Source of the DNA: Pseudomonas sp. ADAK13
GTDB lineage: Bacteria > Pseudomonadota > Gammaproteobacteria > Pseudomonadales > Pseudomonadaceae
Assembly: GCF_012935715.1 (NCBI RefSeq)
Contig: NZ_CP052860.1
Coordinates: forward strand, 6,324,001 to 6,388,000
Length of the DNA stretch: 64,000 nt
Direction of reading: 5' to 3'
A program made the translations under genes and the position numbers. The notes beneath the pieces were generated by a model, which was given only the letters and a program-made list of their open reading frames with translations, was not told the DNA's origin and did no database searches. Shown piece after piece: positions 47,496 through 56,560 of the stretch (position 1 is the first letter of the stretch; every line of letters starts with the position of its first letter).

Positions 47496-48908
47496 ATGTC
47501 GTCATCTATTCGTAAAACCAACCATTCAGACGCATTGACCCGCCTGGCTCAAGCCGTGGCGGTGGCTGTGTCCGCTACTCTGGCGGGCTGCCAATCGACT
47601 AATTTTGCCGCACAATCCACCGTGCAACCCAAGCCAAACCTTACCGCCAAGATCAAGCAAAAACCCCTTTGGCTATCAGAGAAGCCAAGCCCGGAAGTGC
47701 CCCAGGATGTCTGGGAACGCATGCGCCGGGGCTTTCAATTGCAGGACGGGTTAGGCGTCAACCCGCGCATTGAACAGCAACGATTGTGGTTTGCCAGCAA
47801 CCCTTCCTTTCTTGAGAACGCCGGCGAACGCGGCAGCCTCTACATTCATTACATCGTCGAACGCCTTGAAGAGCGCAACATGCCCCTGGAGCTGGCGCTG
47901 CTGCCAGTGATTGAAAGCGCCTACAACCCGATGGCCTATTCCCGCAGCGATGCGGTCGGCCTGTGGCAGTTCGTTCCCGCCACCGGGCGCTACTTCAACC
48001 TGCGCCAGACCCGCGCCTACGACGGCCGCCGCGACATCACCGCCTCCACCACCGCCGCCCTGGACTACCTGACACGTCTGCATGACATGTTCAACGGCGA
48101 CTGGCTGCTGGCCCTGGCGGCTTACAACGCAGGTGAAGGCACGGTCAGCCGGGCCATCGAGCGTAACGAGAAGCTCGGCTTGCCGACAGACTACTGGAAC
48201 CTGCCACTGCCCCAGGAAACCAAGGACTACGTGCCGAAGTTCCTGGCGCTGTCCCAGGTGGTGCTGGCCCCCGAGGCATACGGTGTCAACCTGAACCCGA
48301 TTGCCAACACGCCGTACTTTGAAGTGGTAGAAATCAAAACGAGCATGGACCTGTCACGGGTCGCCGCGCTGGCCGAGATTGACGAAGACGAACTGTTCCA
48401 GCTCAACCCCGCCCTGAAGCAGCGCACCACCCTGGACGGCCCGCAGCATTTGCTGGTGCCCACCTCCAAGGCGCAGTTGCTGGCCAGCAGCCTTTCGGCG
48501 ATGAAGCCGGAAGAATTGCTGAGCATGCGCCCGAAAAAGCCGGTGTTCGACGACGTTGAGCACAAGGCCATTGCCGGTCGCACCCGCAACTACAAGGTCC
48601 GCAGCGGCGATAACCTGACGCTGATTGCCAAGGCCAACAAGGTCGATGTGCATGATTTGCAGCGCTGGAACAAGCTCAATGGCCAGGCGCTGAAGGTCGG
48701 CCAGACCCTGGTGATGCAGGACACCCGCAAGCTGGTGGCCAAGGCCGACAGCAAGAAGCCGGTGCAATACAAGGTCAAGAAGGGCGACTCGCTGTACATC
48801 GTCGCCAAGCGCTTCAACGTCGAGATGCAACATCTCAAGCGCTGGAACCCGCGCACTGGCCAGGCGCTGAAGCCCGGGCAGATGCTGGTGGTTTCCGGGC
48901 CACGCTAA
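47496..48908 (+). CDS. mltD: Membrane-bound lytic murein transglycosylase D
   Basis: MltD cleaves peptidoglycan glycan strands with formation of 1,6-anhydro-MurNAc. The product has 470 residues: signal peptide with lipobox LAGC, an SLT domain (about 95-250) with catalytic Glu in LLPVIESAYNPMAYS and GLWQFVPATGRYF, and AAYNAGEGTVSRAI. Two C-terminal LysM domains (YKVRSGDNLTLIAKANKV and YKVKKGDSLYIVAKRFNV) bind glycan. It is anchored to the outer membrane. ATG 47496 is chosen because it places the lipobox correctly; no strong ribosome site is seen. A clear terminator follows. Confidence 0.95.
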   Translation: MSSSIRKTNHSDALTRLAQAVAVAVSATLAGCQSTNFAAQSTVQPKPNLTAKIKQKPLWLSEKPSPEVPQDVWERMRRGFQLQDGLGVNPRIEQQRLWFASNPSFLENAGERGSLYIHYIVERLEERNMPLELALLPVIESAYNPMAYSRSDAVGLWQFVPATGRYFNLRQTRAYDGRRDITASTTAALDYLTRLHDMFNGDWLLALAAYNAGEGTVSRAIERNEKLGLPTDYWNLPLPQETKDYVPKFLALSQVVLAPEAYGVNLNPIANTPYFEVVEIKTSMDLSRVAALAEIDEDELFQLNPALKQRTTLDGPQHLLVPTSKAQLLASSLSAMKPEELLSMRPKKPVFDDVEHKAIAGRTRNYKVRSGDNLTLIAKANKVDVHDLQRWNKLNGQALKVGQTLVMQDTRKLVAKADSKKPVQYKVKKGDSLYIVAKRFNVEMQHLKRWNPRTGQALKPGQMLVVSGPR

Positions 48909-48923
48909 GCAGCAAATACAGGG

Positions 48924-48951
48924 GGGAACGGGCGACCGTTCCCTCTTTTTT
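48924..48951 (+). terminator. Rho-independent terminator of mltD
   Basis: GGGAACGG-GCGA-CCGTTCCC is a perfect 8-bp stem with a GNRA-type tetraloop followed by TCTTTTTT, 16 bases after the mltD stop. It separates mltD from the nppA1 operon. Confidence 0.92.
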
Positions 48952-49076
48952 GTTCACCCTCCTTATCACCCCCCAAGCCTGTAGTCTTCCTCCCACGGCA
49001 CCAGCCTTTTTCCAATCGGAACAAGCTGTTACTGTACGGCTCATAAAGCCCAAGCCGCCTGGATCGGATCTCTGAC

Positions 49077-50906
49077 TTGAAGCGTCCCCTCCTTCTACTA
49101 ATAAGTCTGGCCTTGAGCTTTTCCGCGAACGCGACCATTACCGAGAGCCACGGTTATGCGCAGTTCGGCGTGCTCAAGTACCCGGCCAAATTCACCCACT
49201 TCGACTGGGTAAACCCTGCAGCGCCAAAAGGCGGCACACTGCGGGTGATGGCGTTTGGCACGTTCGACACCCTCAACCCTTATACCTTCAAGGGCTCAAG
49301 CCCGGTCTCCACCGCCAACTTCCTGCAATACGGCGTCAACGAGCTCAATGAGCCGCTGATGGTCGGCACCGGCCAGTACGCCCCGTCCGGCGATGAACCG
49401 ACGTCCAGCTACGGCCTGATTGCCCAATCGGTGGAATACAGTGAGGACCGCAGCTGGGTAGTGTTCAACCTGCGCCCTGAAGCACGCTTCCACGATGGCA
49501 AGCCGATTACCGCCTACGACGTGGCGTTTTCCTATCGCACGCTGCTGACCGAAGGCCACCCGCAGTACCGCACCAACCTGCAGGAAGTCGCCCGGGTCGA
49601 CATTCTCAATCGGCATCGCATTCGTTTTGTGTTCAAGCGTGCCGGCAACCCGTTGCTGATCCTGCGCCTTGGGGAGCTTCCGGTATTGCCCCAGCATTAC
49701 TGGAAAAACCGTGACTTCAAGGCCACCACCTTCGAGCCGCCGCTGGGCAGCGGGCCTTACCGCATCACAAAGGTCTCGCCGGGACGCCAGCTGGTGTTCG
49801 AACGGGTCAAGGATTACTGGGGCAAGGACCTGGCGGTCAACCGTGGTTTCTATAACTACGACAAGGTCGAGGTGGAGTTTTACCGTGACAGCGACGTGGC
49901 TTTCGAAGCGTTCAAGGCCGGCGAGTTCGATATCTATATCGAGCACCAGGCGAAGAACTGGGCCAATGGCTATAACTTCCCGGCGGTCAACCGTGGCGAT
50001 GTGATCAAGGCGCAGATCGCCCACCAGATTCCGACCCAGAGCCAGGGCCTGTTCATGAACAGCCGGCGCCCGACCTTCAGCCAGGCCAAGGTGCGCGAAG
50101 CCCTGGGCTTGATGTTTGATTTCGAGTGGACCAACCGCACCCTGTTCAGCGGCGCCTATAAACGCACCCTCAGCTACTACCCCAACAGCGAATTCTCCGC
50201 CACCGGCGTGCCCACCGGTCATGAGTGGCTGATGCTCTCACCCTATCGCGATCAACTGCCGGCCAACCTGTTTACCCAACCCTTCAGCCTGCCCCAGACC
50301 GACGGTCGCGGCATCCCCCGGGACACCCTGCGCCGCGCCCTCGCGTTGCTGGCCGACGCCGGCTGGAAGCTGTCCGGGCAACGCCTGCTCAACAGTGACG
50401 GCCAGCCGCTGCGCCTGGAGATCCTGCTGGTGAATCCGAACCTGGAGCGCATCCTGCAACCCTATGTCGAGAATCTGACCAGCATCGGCGTCGATGCCCG
50501 CTTGCGTACGGTAGACCGCGCACAGTACAAACAGCGCCTCGATCAATTCGACTTCGACATGATTCTGATGACCCTCAACCAGACCCTCAGCCCCGGCCTT
50601 GAGCAGTGGCAGTATTTCCACTCCAGCCAGGCGGCGGTCAAGGGCAGCAAGAATTACGCAGGCATCGCCAACCCGGTGGTCGACCATCTGCTGGACCAAC
50701 TGCTGGCGGCGCAAACCCGCGAAGAACAATTGGCCGCCGGCCGGGCGCTCGACCGCGTCCTGCTGTGGCAGCACTACAGTATTCCCAACTGGTACCTCAA
50801 CTATCATCGCCTGGCGTACCGCAACCGGTTCGCCTTCGTCACCACGCCGCCCTACAGCCTGGGCCTGAGCGCGTGGTGGCTGAAAGCTTCGGAGAAAGCC
50901 CAATGA
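49077..50906 (+). CDS. nppA1: Peptide/peptidyl-nucleoside ABC binding protein (first, NppA1-like)
   Basis: A 609-residue family 5 solute-binding protein related to YejA. The signal peptide KRPLLLLISLALSFSANA is followed by TITESHGYAQFGVLKYP. Typical stretches are FDWVNPAAPKGGTLRVM, FHDGKPITAYDVAFSYRTL and LGSGPYRITKVSPGRQ. The only start that gives the signal peptide is the TTG at 49077; there is no in-frame ATG nearby. It is the first gene of a five-gene operon. In P. aeruginosa the equivalent nppA1A2BCD takes up peptidyl nucleoside antibiotics, and in E. coli YejABEF imports microcin C. Confidence 0.92.
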   Translation: MKRPLLLLISLALSFSANATITESHGYAQFGVLKYPAKFTHFDWVNPAAPKGGTLRVMAFGTFDTLNPYTFKGSSPVSTANFLQYGVNELNEPLMVGTGQYAPSGDEPTSSYGLIAQSVEYSEDRSWVVFNLRPEARFHDGKPITAYDVAFSYRTLLTEGHPQYRTNLQEVARVDILNRHRIRFVFKRAGNPLLILRLGELPVLPQHYWKNRDFKATTFEPPLGSGPYRITKVSPGRQLVFERVKDYWGKDLAVNRGFYNYDKVEVEFYRDSDVAFEAFKAGEFDIYIEHQAKNWANGYNFPAVNRGDVIKAQIAHQIPTQSQGLFMNSRRPTFSQAKVREALGLMFDFEWTNRTLFSGAYKRTLSYYPNSEFSATGVPTGHEWLMLSPYRDQLPANLFTQPFSLPQTDGRGIPRDTLRRALALLADAGWKLSGQRLLNSDGQPLRLEILLVNPNLERILQPYVENLTSIGVDARLRTVDRAQYKQRLDQFDFDMILMTLNQTLSPGLEQWQYFHSSQAAVKGSKNYAGIANPVVDHLLDQLLAAQTREEQLAAGRALDRVLLWQHYSIPNWYLNYHRLAYRNRFAFVTTPPYSLGLSAWWLKASEKAQ

Positions 50907-52741
50907 TACCTTTGCGTACTGTGATCCTTGGCAGCCTGTTGTTGTGCGGCGCCGCCAATGCGGCCCCGCAACATGCCCTGACCCTCTACAACGAACCACC
51001 CAAGTACCCCGCCGATTTCAAGCATGTCGACTACGTCAACCCGGATGCCCCCAAGGGCGGCACCTTCCGCGAGTCCAGCATGGGCGGCTTCGACAGCCTC
51101 AACCCGTTCATCAGCAAGGGCGTGCCGGCCGACAACATCGGCCTGATCTACGACACCCTCGCCCAGCAAAGCCTGGACGAACCCATCACCGAATACGGCC
51201 TGGTAGCCGGCAAGATCGAAAAGGCCCCGGACAACAGCTGGGTGCGCTTCTACATTCGCCCCGAAGCGCGCTTTCACGACGGCCACCCGATCCGCGCCGA
51301 AGACGTGGTGTTCAGCTTCCAGACGCTGATGAAAGACGGCTCGCCGATCTACAAAACCTACTACGCCGACGTCGATGAGGTGGTCGCCGAAGACCCGCTG
51401 CGCGTGTTGTTCAAGTTCAAGCGCACCAATAATCGCGAACTGCCGCTGATCCTCGGGCAACTCACGGTATTGCCCAAGCATTACTGGGAGACCCGGGACT
51501 TTTCCAAGGGCAACCTGGAGATTCCATTGGGCAGCGGCCCGTACAAGGTGGCCGAGGTCAAGGCCGGGCGTTCGATCCGCTACGAGCGGGTCAAGGATTA
51601 CTGGGCCAAGGACCTGCCGATCAACAAGGGCTTCTACAACTTCGATTACCGCGTCACCGATTACTACCGCGACAACACCGTGGCCCTTGAAGCGCTGAAG
51701 GCCGGGCAGTTCGATTACTGGCTGGAGATCAGCGCGAAAAACTGGGCGAACGCCTACAACACCCCCGCCGTCGCCCAGGGCCGCCTGATCAAGGAAGAAA
51801 TCCCCAACGGCAACCCCACCGGGATGCAGGGCTTCGTGTTCAACATCCGTAAGCCGATGTTCCAGGATGTTCGGGTACGCAAGGCCATCAGCCTGCTGCT
51901 GGACTTCGAATGGAGCAACAAGCAGCTGTTCAACGGCGCCTACACTCGCAGCCGCAGCTATTTCGAAAACTCCGAGATGGCCGCGACCGGCCTGCCCGGC
52001 CCGGACGAACTGGCGATTCTTGAGCCGCTGCGGGACAAGATCCCGCCCCAGGTGTTTACCGATGCCTTCGAGCCGTCGAAGACCGACGCCAGCGGCATGA
52101 TCCGCACCCAGCAACGCGAGGCTTATCAGTTGCTGCAAGAGGCCGGCTGGAAGATCGTCGATGACAAGATGGTCGACACCACGGGGAAACCGGTGACCAT
52201 CGAGTTCCTGCTGGCCCAGACCGAGTTCGAACGCATCCTGCTGCCGTTCAAGCGCAACCTGGCCGACCTGGGGATTGACCTGGTGATTCGCCGGGTGGAT
52301 GTCTCCCAGTACATCAACCGCATCCGCTCGCGGGATTTCGACATGGTGGTGGGCGGCTTCCCGCAGTCCTCCTCGCCGGGTAACGAGCAGCGTGAGTACT
52401 GGAAGTCGTCCAGCGCCGACAAACCCGGCAGCCGCAACTACATCGGCCTGAAAGACCCGGCCATCGACCAACTGGTGGAAGAACTCATCGACTCCGACTC
52501 GCGCAAGAGCCTGGTGGCCCACGCCAAGGCCCTGGACCGCGTGCTGCAGTTCGGCTACTACGTGATTCCCAACTGGCACATCAAGACCTTCCGCGTGGCC
52601 TATTGGGACCACCTCGGCCACCCGAAAGTCTCACCGCGCTATGACGTCGGCACCGCCACCTGGTGGAGCAAACCCGACGCCAAACCTGCGGTAACCCTGG
52701 ACACCAACCAGACCGCCGATCCGGCGAGCGGGGGCGACTGA
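50903..52741 (+). CDS. nppA2: Peptide/peptidyl-nucleoside ABC binding protein (second, NppA2-like)
   Basis: A 612-residue paralogue of the preceding protein, starting in an ATGA overlap with its stop. The signal peptide is [20 protein letters not shown]. Shared stretches include [35 protein letters not shown] and [13 protein letters not shown]. Having two binding proteins for one permease suggests a broadened ligand range, as for NppA1 and NppA2 in P. aeruginosa. It is followed one base later by nppB. Confidence 0.92.
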   Translation: MIPLRTVILGSLLLCGAANAAPQHALTLYNEPPKYPADFKHVDYVNPDAPKGGTFRESSMGGFDSLNPFISKGVPADNIGLIYDTLAQQSLDEPITEYGLVAGKIEKAPDNSWVRFYIRPEARFHDGHPIRAEDVVFSFQTLMKDGSPIYKTYYADVDEVVAEDPLRVLFKFKRTNNRELPLILGQLTVLPKHYWETRDFSKGNLEIPLGSGPYKVAEVKAGRSIRYERVKDYWAKDLPINKGFYNFDYRVTDYYRDNTVALEALKAGQFDYWLEISAKNWANAYNTPAVAQGRLIKEEIPNGNPTGMQGFVFNIRKPMFQDVRVRKAISLLLDFEWSNKQLFNGAYTRSRSYFENSEMAATGLPGPDELAILEPLRDKIPPQVFTDAFEPSKTDASGMIRTQQREAYQLLQEAGWKIVDDKMVDTTGKPVTIEFLLAQTEFERILLPFKRNLADLGIDLVIRRVDVSQYINRIRSRDFDMVVGGFPQSSSPGNEQREYWKSSSADKPGSRNYIGLKDPAIDQLVEELIDSDSRKSLVAHAKALDRVLQFGYYVIPNWHIKTFRVAYWDHLGHPKVSPRYDVGTATWWSKPDAKPAVTLDTNQTADPASGGD

Positions 52742-52742
52742 G

Positions 52743-53816
52743 ATGCTGGCCTATATTGTTCGCCGACTGCTGCTGATCATCCCGACCCTGTTCGGCATTT
52801 TGCTGATCAACTTTGTGATCATCCAGGCCGCCCCCGGTGGCCCGGTGGAGCAGATGATCGCCAAGCTGGAAGGCTTTGAAGGCGCCACCAGCCGTATCGC
52901 CGGTGGCGGTGCCGAAGTCTCGGTGGCCGGCTCCAGCTACCGCGGTGCCCAGGGCCTGGACCCGGCACTGGTGAAGGAAATCGAGAAGATGTACGGCTTC
53001 GACAAGTCGGCGCCGGAACGCTTGTGGATCATGGTCAAGAACTACGCCCGGCTGGATTTTGGCGACAGCTTCTTCCGTGATGCCAAGGTCATCGACCTGA
53101 TCAAGGAAAAGATGCCGGTGTCCATCTCCCTCGGGCTGTGGAGCACGCTGATCATGTACCTGGTGTCGATCCCGCTGGGCATCGCCAAGGCCACGCGACA
53201 CGGCAGCCATTTCGACGTGTGGACCAGTTCGGCGATCATCGTCGGCTACGCGATCCCGGCGTTCCTGTTTGCGATCCTGCTGATCGTGGTGTTCGCCGGC
53301 GGCAGTTACTTCGACTGGTTTCCGTTACGCGGGCTCACCTCCAACAACTTTGACGAGTTGAGCTGGGGCGGCAAGGTCCTCGATTACTTCTGGCACCTTG
53401 CGCTGCCGGTGACCGCGCTGGTGATCGGCAACTTCGCCACCATGACGCTGCTCACCAAAAACAGCTTCCTCGACGAGATCAACAAGCAATACGTGGTCAC
53501 CGCCAAGGCCAAGGGCCTGACCAACCACCGCGTGCTGTACGGCCATGTGTTTCGCAACGCGATGCTGCTGGTGATTGCCGGCTTCCCGTCGGCCTTTATC
53601 GGCATCTTCTTTACCGGTTCCTTGCTGGTGGAAGTGATCTTTTCCCTCGACGGCCTGGGCCTGATGAGCTTTGAAGCGGCGATCAACCGCGATTATCCGG
53701 TGGTGTTCGGCACGCTGTTCATCTTCACCCTGCTGGGGCTGGTGGTGAAGTTGATCGGCGACCTCACCTACACCCTGGTCGATCCGCGCATCGACTTCGC
53801 CAGCCGGGAGCATTGA
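52743..53816 (+). CDS. nppB: Peptide ABC transporter permease (NppB/YejB-like)
   Basis: A 357-residue DppB/OppB-class permease, closest in architecture to YejB. It has a first helix ([21 protein letters not shown]) and a periplasmic loop with Gly/Ala-rich [15 protein letters not shown] that is longer than in OppB. The ATPase-docking region ([19 protein letters not shown]) and the last helices follow. It starts one base after nppA2 and ends one base before nppC. Confidence 0.94.
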   Translation: MLAYIVRRLLLIIPTLFGILLINFVIIQAAPGGPVEQMIAKLEGFEGATSRIAGGGAEVSVAGSSYRGAQGLDPALVKEIEKMYGFDKSAPERLWIMVKNYARLDFGDSFFRDAKVIDLIKEKMPVSISLGLWSTLIMYLVSIPLGIAKATRHGSHFDVWTSSAIIVGYAIPAFLFAILLIVVFAGGSYFDWFPLRGLTSNNFDELSWGGKVLDYFWHLALPVTALVIGNFATMTLLTKNSFLDEINKQYVVTAKAKGLTNHRVLYGHVFRNAMLLVIAGFPSAFIGIFFTGSLLVEVIFSLDGLGLMSFEAAINRDYPVVFGTLFIFTLLGLVVKLIGDLTYTLVDPRIDFASREH

Positions 53817-53817
53817 G

Positions 53818-54837
53818 ATGAATCTATCCCCCCTCAATCGTCGCCGGTTCGAGCGCTTCAAGGCCAACAAACGTGGCTGGTGGTCGCTGTGGCTGTTCCT
53901 GATCCTGTTCGGCCTGAGCCTGGGCGCCGAGTTGATCGCCAACGACAAGCCACTGGCGGTGCATTACGACGGCGAATGGTATTTCCCGGCCCTCAAGCGC
54001 TACCCCGAGACCACCTTCGGCGGTGAATTCCCGCTGGAAGCCAACTACAAAAGCCCCTATATCCAGGAGCTGCTCAAAGCCAAGGATGCCTGGACGTTGT
54101 GGGCACCGATCCCGTTCAGCTACCAGAGCATCAACTACGACCTGAAGGTTCCGGCCCCGGCCCCGCCGTCGCGGGACAACCTGCTGGGCACCGATGACCA
54201 GGGCCGCGATGTGCTGGCGCGGGTGATCTACGGCTTCAGGATTTCCGTGCTGTTTGCGCTGACGCTCACCGTGCTCAGTTCGATCATCGGCGTTATCGCC
54301 GGCGCGTTGCAGGGTTTCTATGGCGGCTGGGTCGACCTGGCCGGCCAGCGGTTCCTGGAAATCTGGTCCGGCTTGCCGGTGCTGTACCTGTTGATCATCC
54401 TCGCCAGTTTCGTGCAGCCCAATTTCTGGTGGCTGCTGGGGATCATGCTGCTGTTTTCCTGGATGAGCCTGGTAGACGTGGTGCGCGCCGAGTTCCTGCG
54501 CGGGCGTAACCTGGAATACGTGCGGGCGGCCCGGGCGCTGGGGATGCAGAATGGCGCGATCATGTTCCGGCATATCCTGCCCAACGCCATGGTTTCGACC
54601 ATGACCTTCATGCCGTTCATCCTGACCGGTGCCATCGGCACCCTCACCGCCCTGGACTTCCTGGGCTTCGGCCTGCCCGCCGGCTCGCCGTCCCTGGGCG
54701 AACTGGTGGCCCAGGGTAAATCCAACCTGCAAGCGCCGTGGCTGGGTATGAGTGCCTTTGCCGTGCTGGCGATCATGTTGAGTTTGCTGGTGTTTATCGG
54801 CGAGTCCGCTCGCGATGCCTTCGACCCGAGGAAATGA
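53818..54837 (+). CDS. nppC: Peptide ABC transporter permease (NppC/YejE-like)
   Basis: A 339-residue DppC/OppC-class permease of the YejE type. The N-terminus (RRRFERFKANKRGWWSLW) precedes the first helix, and a long periplasmic segment follows with the typical YejE sequence PETTFGGEFPLEANYKSPY. The motif LGTDDQGRDVLARVIYGFR and the docking loop RAARALGMQNGAIMFRHILP are intact. It is co-translated with nppB and forms the channel with it. One base separates its stop from nppD. Confidence 0.94.
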   Translation: MNLSPLNRRRFERFKANKRGWWSLWLFLILFGLSLGAELIANDKPLAVHYDGEWYFPALKRYPETTFGGEFPLEANYKSPYIQELLKAKDAWTLWAPIPFSYQSINYDLKVPAPAPPSRDNLLGTDDQGRDVLARVIYGFRISVLFALTLTVLSSIIGVIAGALQGFYGGWVDLAGQRFLEIWSGLPVLYLLIILASFVQPNFWWLLGIMLLFSWMSLVDVVRAEFLRGRNLEYVRAARALGMQNGAIMFRHILPNAMVSTMTFMPFILTGAIGTLTALDFLGFGLPAGSPSLGELVAQGKSNLQAPWLGMSAFAVLAIMLSLLVFIGESARDAFDPRK

Positions 54838-54838
54838 G

Positions 54839-56449
54839 ATGAATCAGGACAATCTGATCGAAGTCCGCGACCTCTCTGTCGAGTTCGTCGTAGGCAACAG
54901 CCACCAGCGGGTGGTGAACAACGTCAGCTTCGATATCAAGCGCGGCGAAACCCTGGCGCTGGTGGGCGAAAGCGGCTCGGGCAAGTCGGTGACGGCGCAC
55001 TCGATCCTGCGCCTGCTGCCCTACCCGCTGGCACGCCACCCTTCGGGCACGATCCAGTACGCCAACCACGATTTGCTGACGCTCAAAGAAAAGACCCTGC
55101 GGCATATTCGCGGCAACCGCATTGCGATGATTTTCCAGGAGCCGATGACCTCGTTGAACCCGCTGCATTCCATCGAGAAGCAGATCAACGAAGTGCTCGG
55201 CCTGCACAAGGGGCTGACCGGCAAGGTCGCCACCCGACGCACCCTGGAGTTGCTCGAACTGGTGGGCATCCCCGAACCCCACAAGCGCCTCAAGGCCCTG
55301 CCCCATGAGCTGTCCGGCGGCCAACGCCAGCGGGTGATGATTGCGATGGCCCTGGCGAATGAGCCGGAGTTGCTGATTGCGGACGAGCCGACCACGGCAC
55401 TCGACGTCACGGTGCAGTTAAAGATCCTGGAGTTGCTCAAGGAACTGCAGGCGCGCCTGGGCATGGCCTTGCTGTTGATCAGTCACGACCTGAACCTGGT
55501 AAGGCGCATTGCCCACCGGGTATGTGTGATGCAAAAAGGCTGCATCGTTGAACAGGCCGAGTGCGAAACCCTGTTCCAGTCGCCCAAACATCCATACACC
55601 CAGGAACTGCTGGCGGCAGAACCCAGCGGTGGCCCTGCCACCAATGAAATCGGCCCGCCGTTGCTGGAAGTCGAGGACCTAAAAGTCTGGTTCCCGATCA
55701 AGAAAGGCTTCTTGCGCAGCACCGTCGACTACGTCAAGGCGGTGGACGGCATCAACTTCAGCCTGCCCCAGGGCCAGACGCTGGGCATCGTCGGTGAAAG
55801 CGGCTCGGGCAAATCCACTCTGGGCCTGGCGATTTTGCGGCTGATCGCGAGCAAAGGCGGCATTCGGTTCGAAGGCCATCAGATGGACAAACTGAGCCAG
55901 CAGCAGGTGCGCCCGCTGCGCCGGGAAATGCAGGTGGTGTTCCAGGATCCGTTCGGCAGCCTGAGCCCGCGCATGTGCGTGAGCGAGATCGTCGGCGAAG
56001 GCCTGCGCATCCACAAGATGGGCACTGCGGCCGAACAGGAAGCAGCGATCATCGCCGCGCTCAAGGAAGTAGGCCTGGACCCGGAAAGCCGGCATCGCTA
56101 CCCCCACGAATTCTCTGGAGGTCAACGCCAGCGCATCGCGATCGCCCGGGCCCTGGTGCTCAAGCCCCGCCTGATCTTGCTGGATGAGCCCACCTCGGCC
56201 CTCGACCGCACCGTGCAGCGCCAGGTGGTAGAGCTGCTGCGCCACCTGCAAACCAAGTACAACCTGACCTACCTGTTCATCAGCCACGACCTGGCGGTGG
56301 TCAAGGCCTTGAGTCACCAGTTGATGGTGGTCAAGCACGGGCAGGCGGTGGAGCAAGGGGATGCACCTGCGATTTTCGCCAACCCCCGGCATGCCTACAC
56401 GCGGCAATTGCTGGAGGCGGCGTTTCTGGTGCCCGCCACCCCGCAGTAA
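54839..56449 (+). CDS. nppD: Peptide ABC transporter double ATP-binding protein (NppD/YejF-like)
   Basis: A 536-residue protein with two complete ABC ATPase domains in one chain, as in YejF. Walker A GESGSGKS occurs twice. The signatures are LSGGQRQR and FSGGQRQR, and the Walker B motifs LLIADEPTTALD and LILLDEPTSALD. The start at MNQDNLIEVRD has GAGGAAATGAG immediately upstream and lies one base after the nppC stop. It drives import through NppB and NppC. A GC-rich hairpin at 56463-56481 follows but has no T-run. Confidence 0.95.
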   Translation: MNQDNLIEVRDLSVEFVVGNSHQRVVNNVSFDIKRGETLALVGESGSGKSVTAHSILRLLPYPLARHPSGTIQYANHDLLTLKEKTLRHIRGNRIAMIFQEPMTSLNPLHSIEKQINEVLGLHKGLTGKVATRRTLELLELVGIPEPHKRLKALPHELSGGQRQRVMIAMALANEPELLIADEPTTALDVTVQLKILELLKELQARLGMALLLISHDLNLVRRIAHRVCVMQKGCIVEQAECETLFQSPKHPYTQELLAAEPSGGPATNEIGPPLLEVEDLKVWFPIKKGFLRSTVDYVKAVDGINFSLPQGQTLGIVGESGSGKSTLGLAILRLIASKGGIRFEGHQMDKLSQQQVRPLRREMQVVFQDPFGSLSPRMCVSEIVGEGLRIHKMGTAAEQEAAIIAALKEVGLDPESRHRYPHEFSGGQRQRIAIARALVLKPRLILLDEPTSALDRTVQRQVVELLRHLQTKYNLTYLFISHDLAVVKALSHQLMVVKHGQAVEQGDAPAIFANPRHAYTRQLLEAAFLVPATPQ

Positions 56450-56560
56450 CCTCTTCGCACGTGCCCCGGGTGCTCCGGGGCGCGGCTACATAAGTACCGA
56501 CTGCATGCGGTTCACGCTGTTGATACTGCTCGACTTCATCTATCACACAGTGAAGTCACC

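Noticed and set aside
56463..56481. GCCCCGG-GTGCT-CCGGGGC hairpin as terminator of nppD
   Set aside because: No T-run follows on the plus strand, so an intrinsic terminator cannot be claimed.
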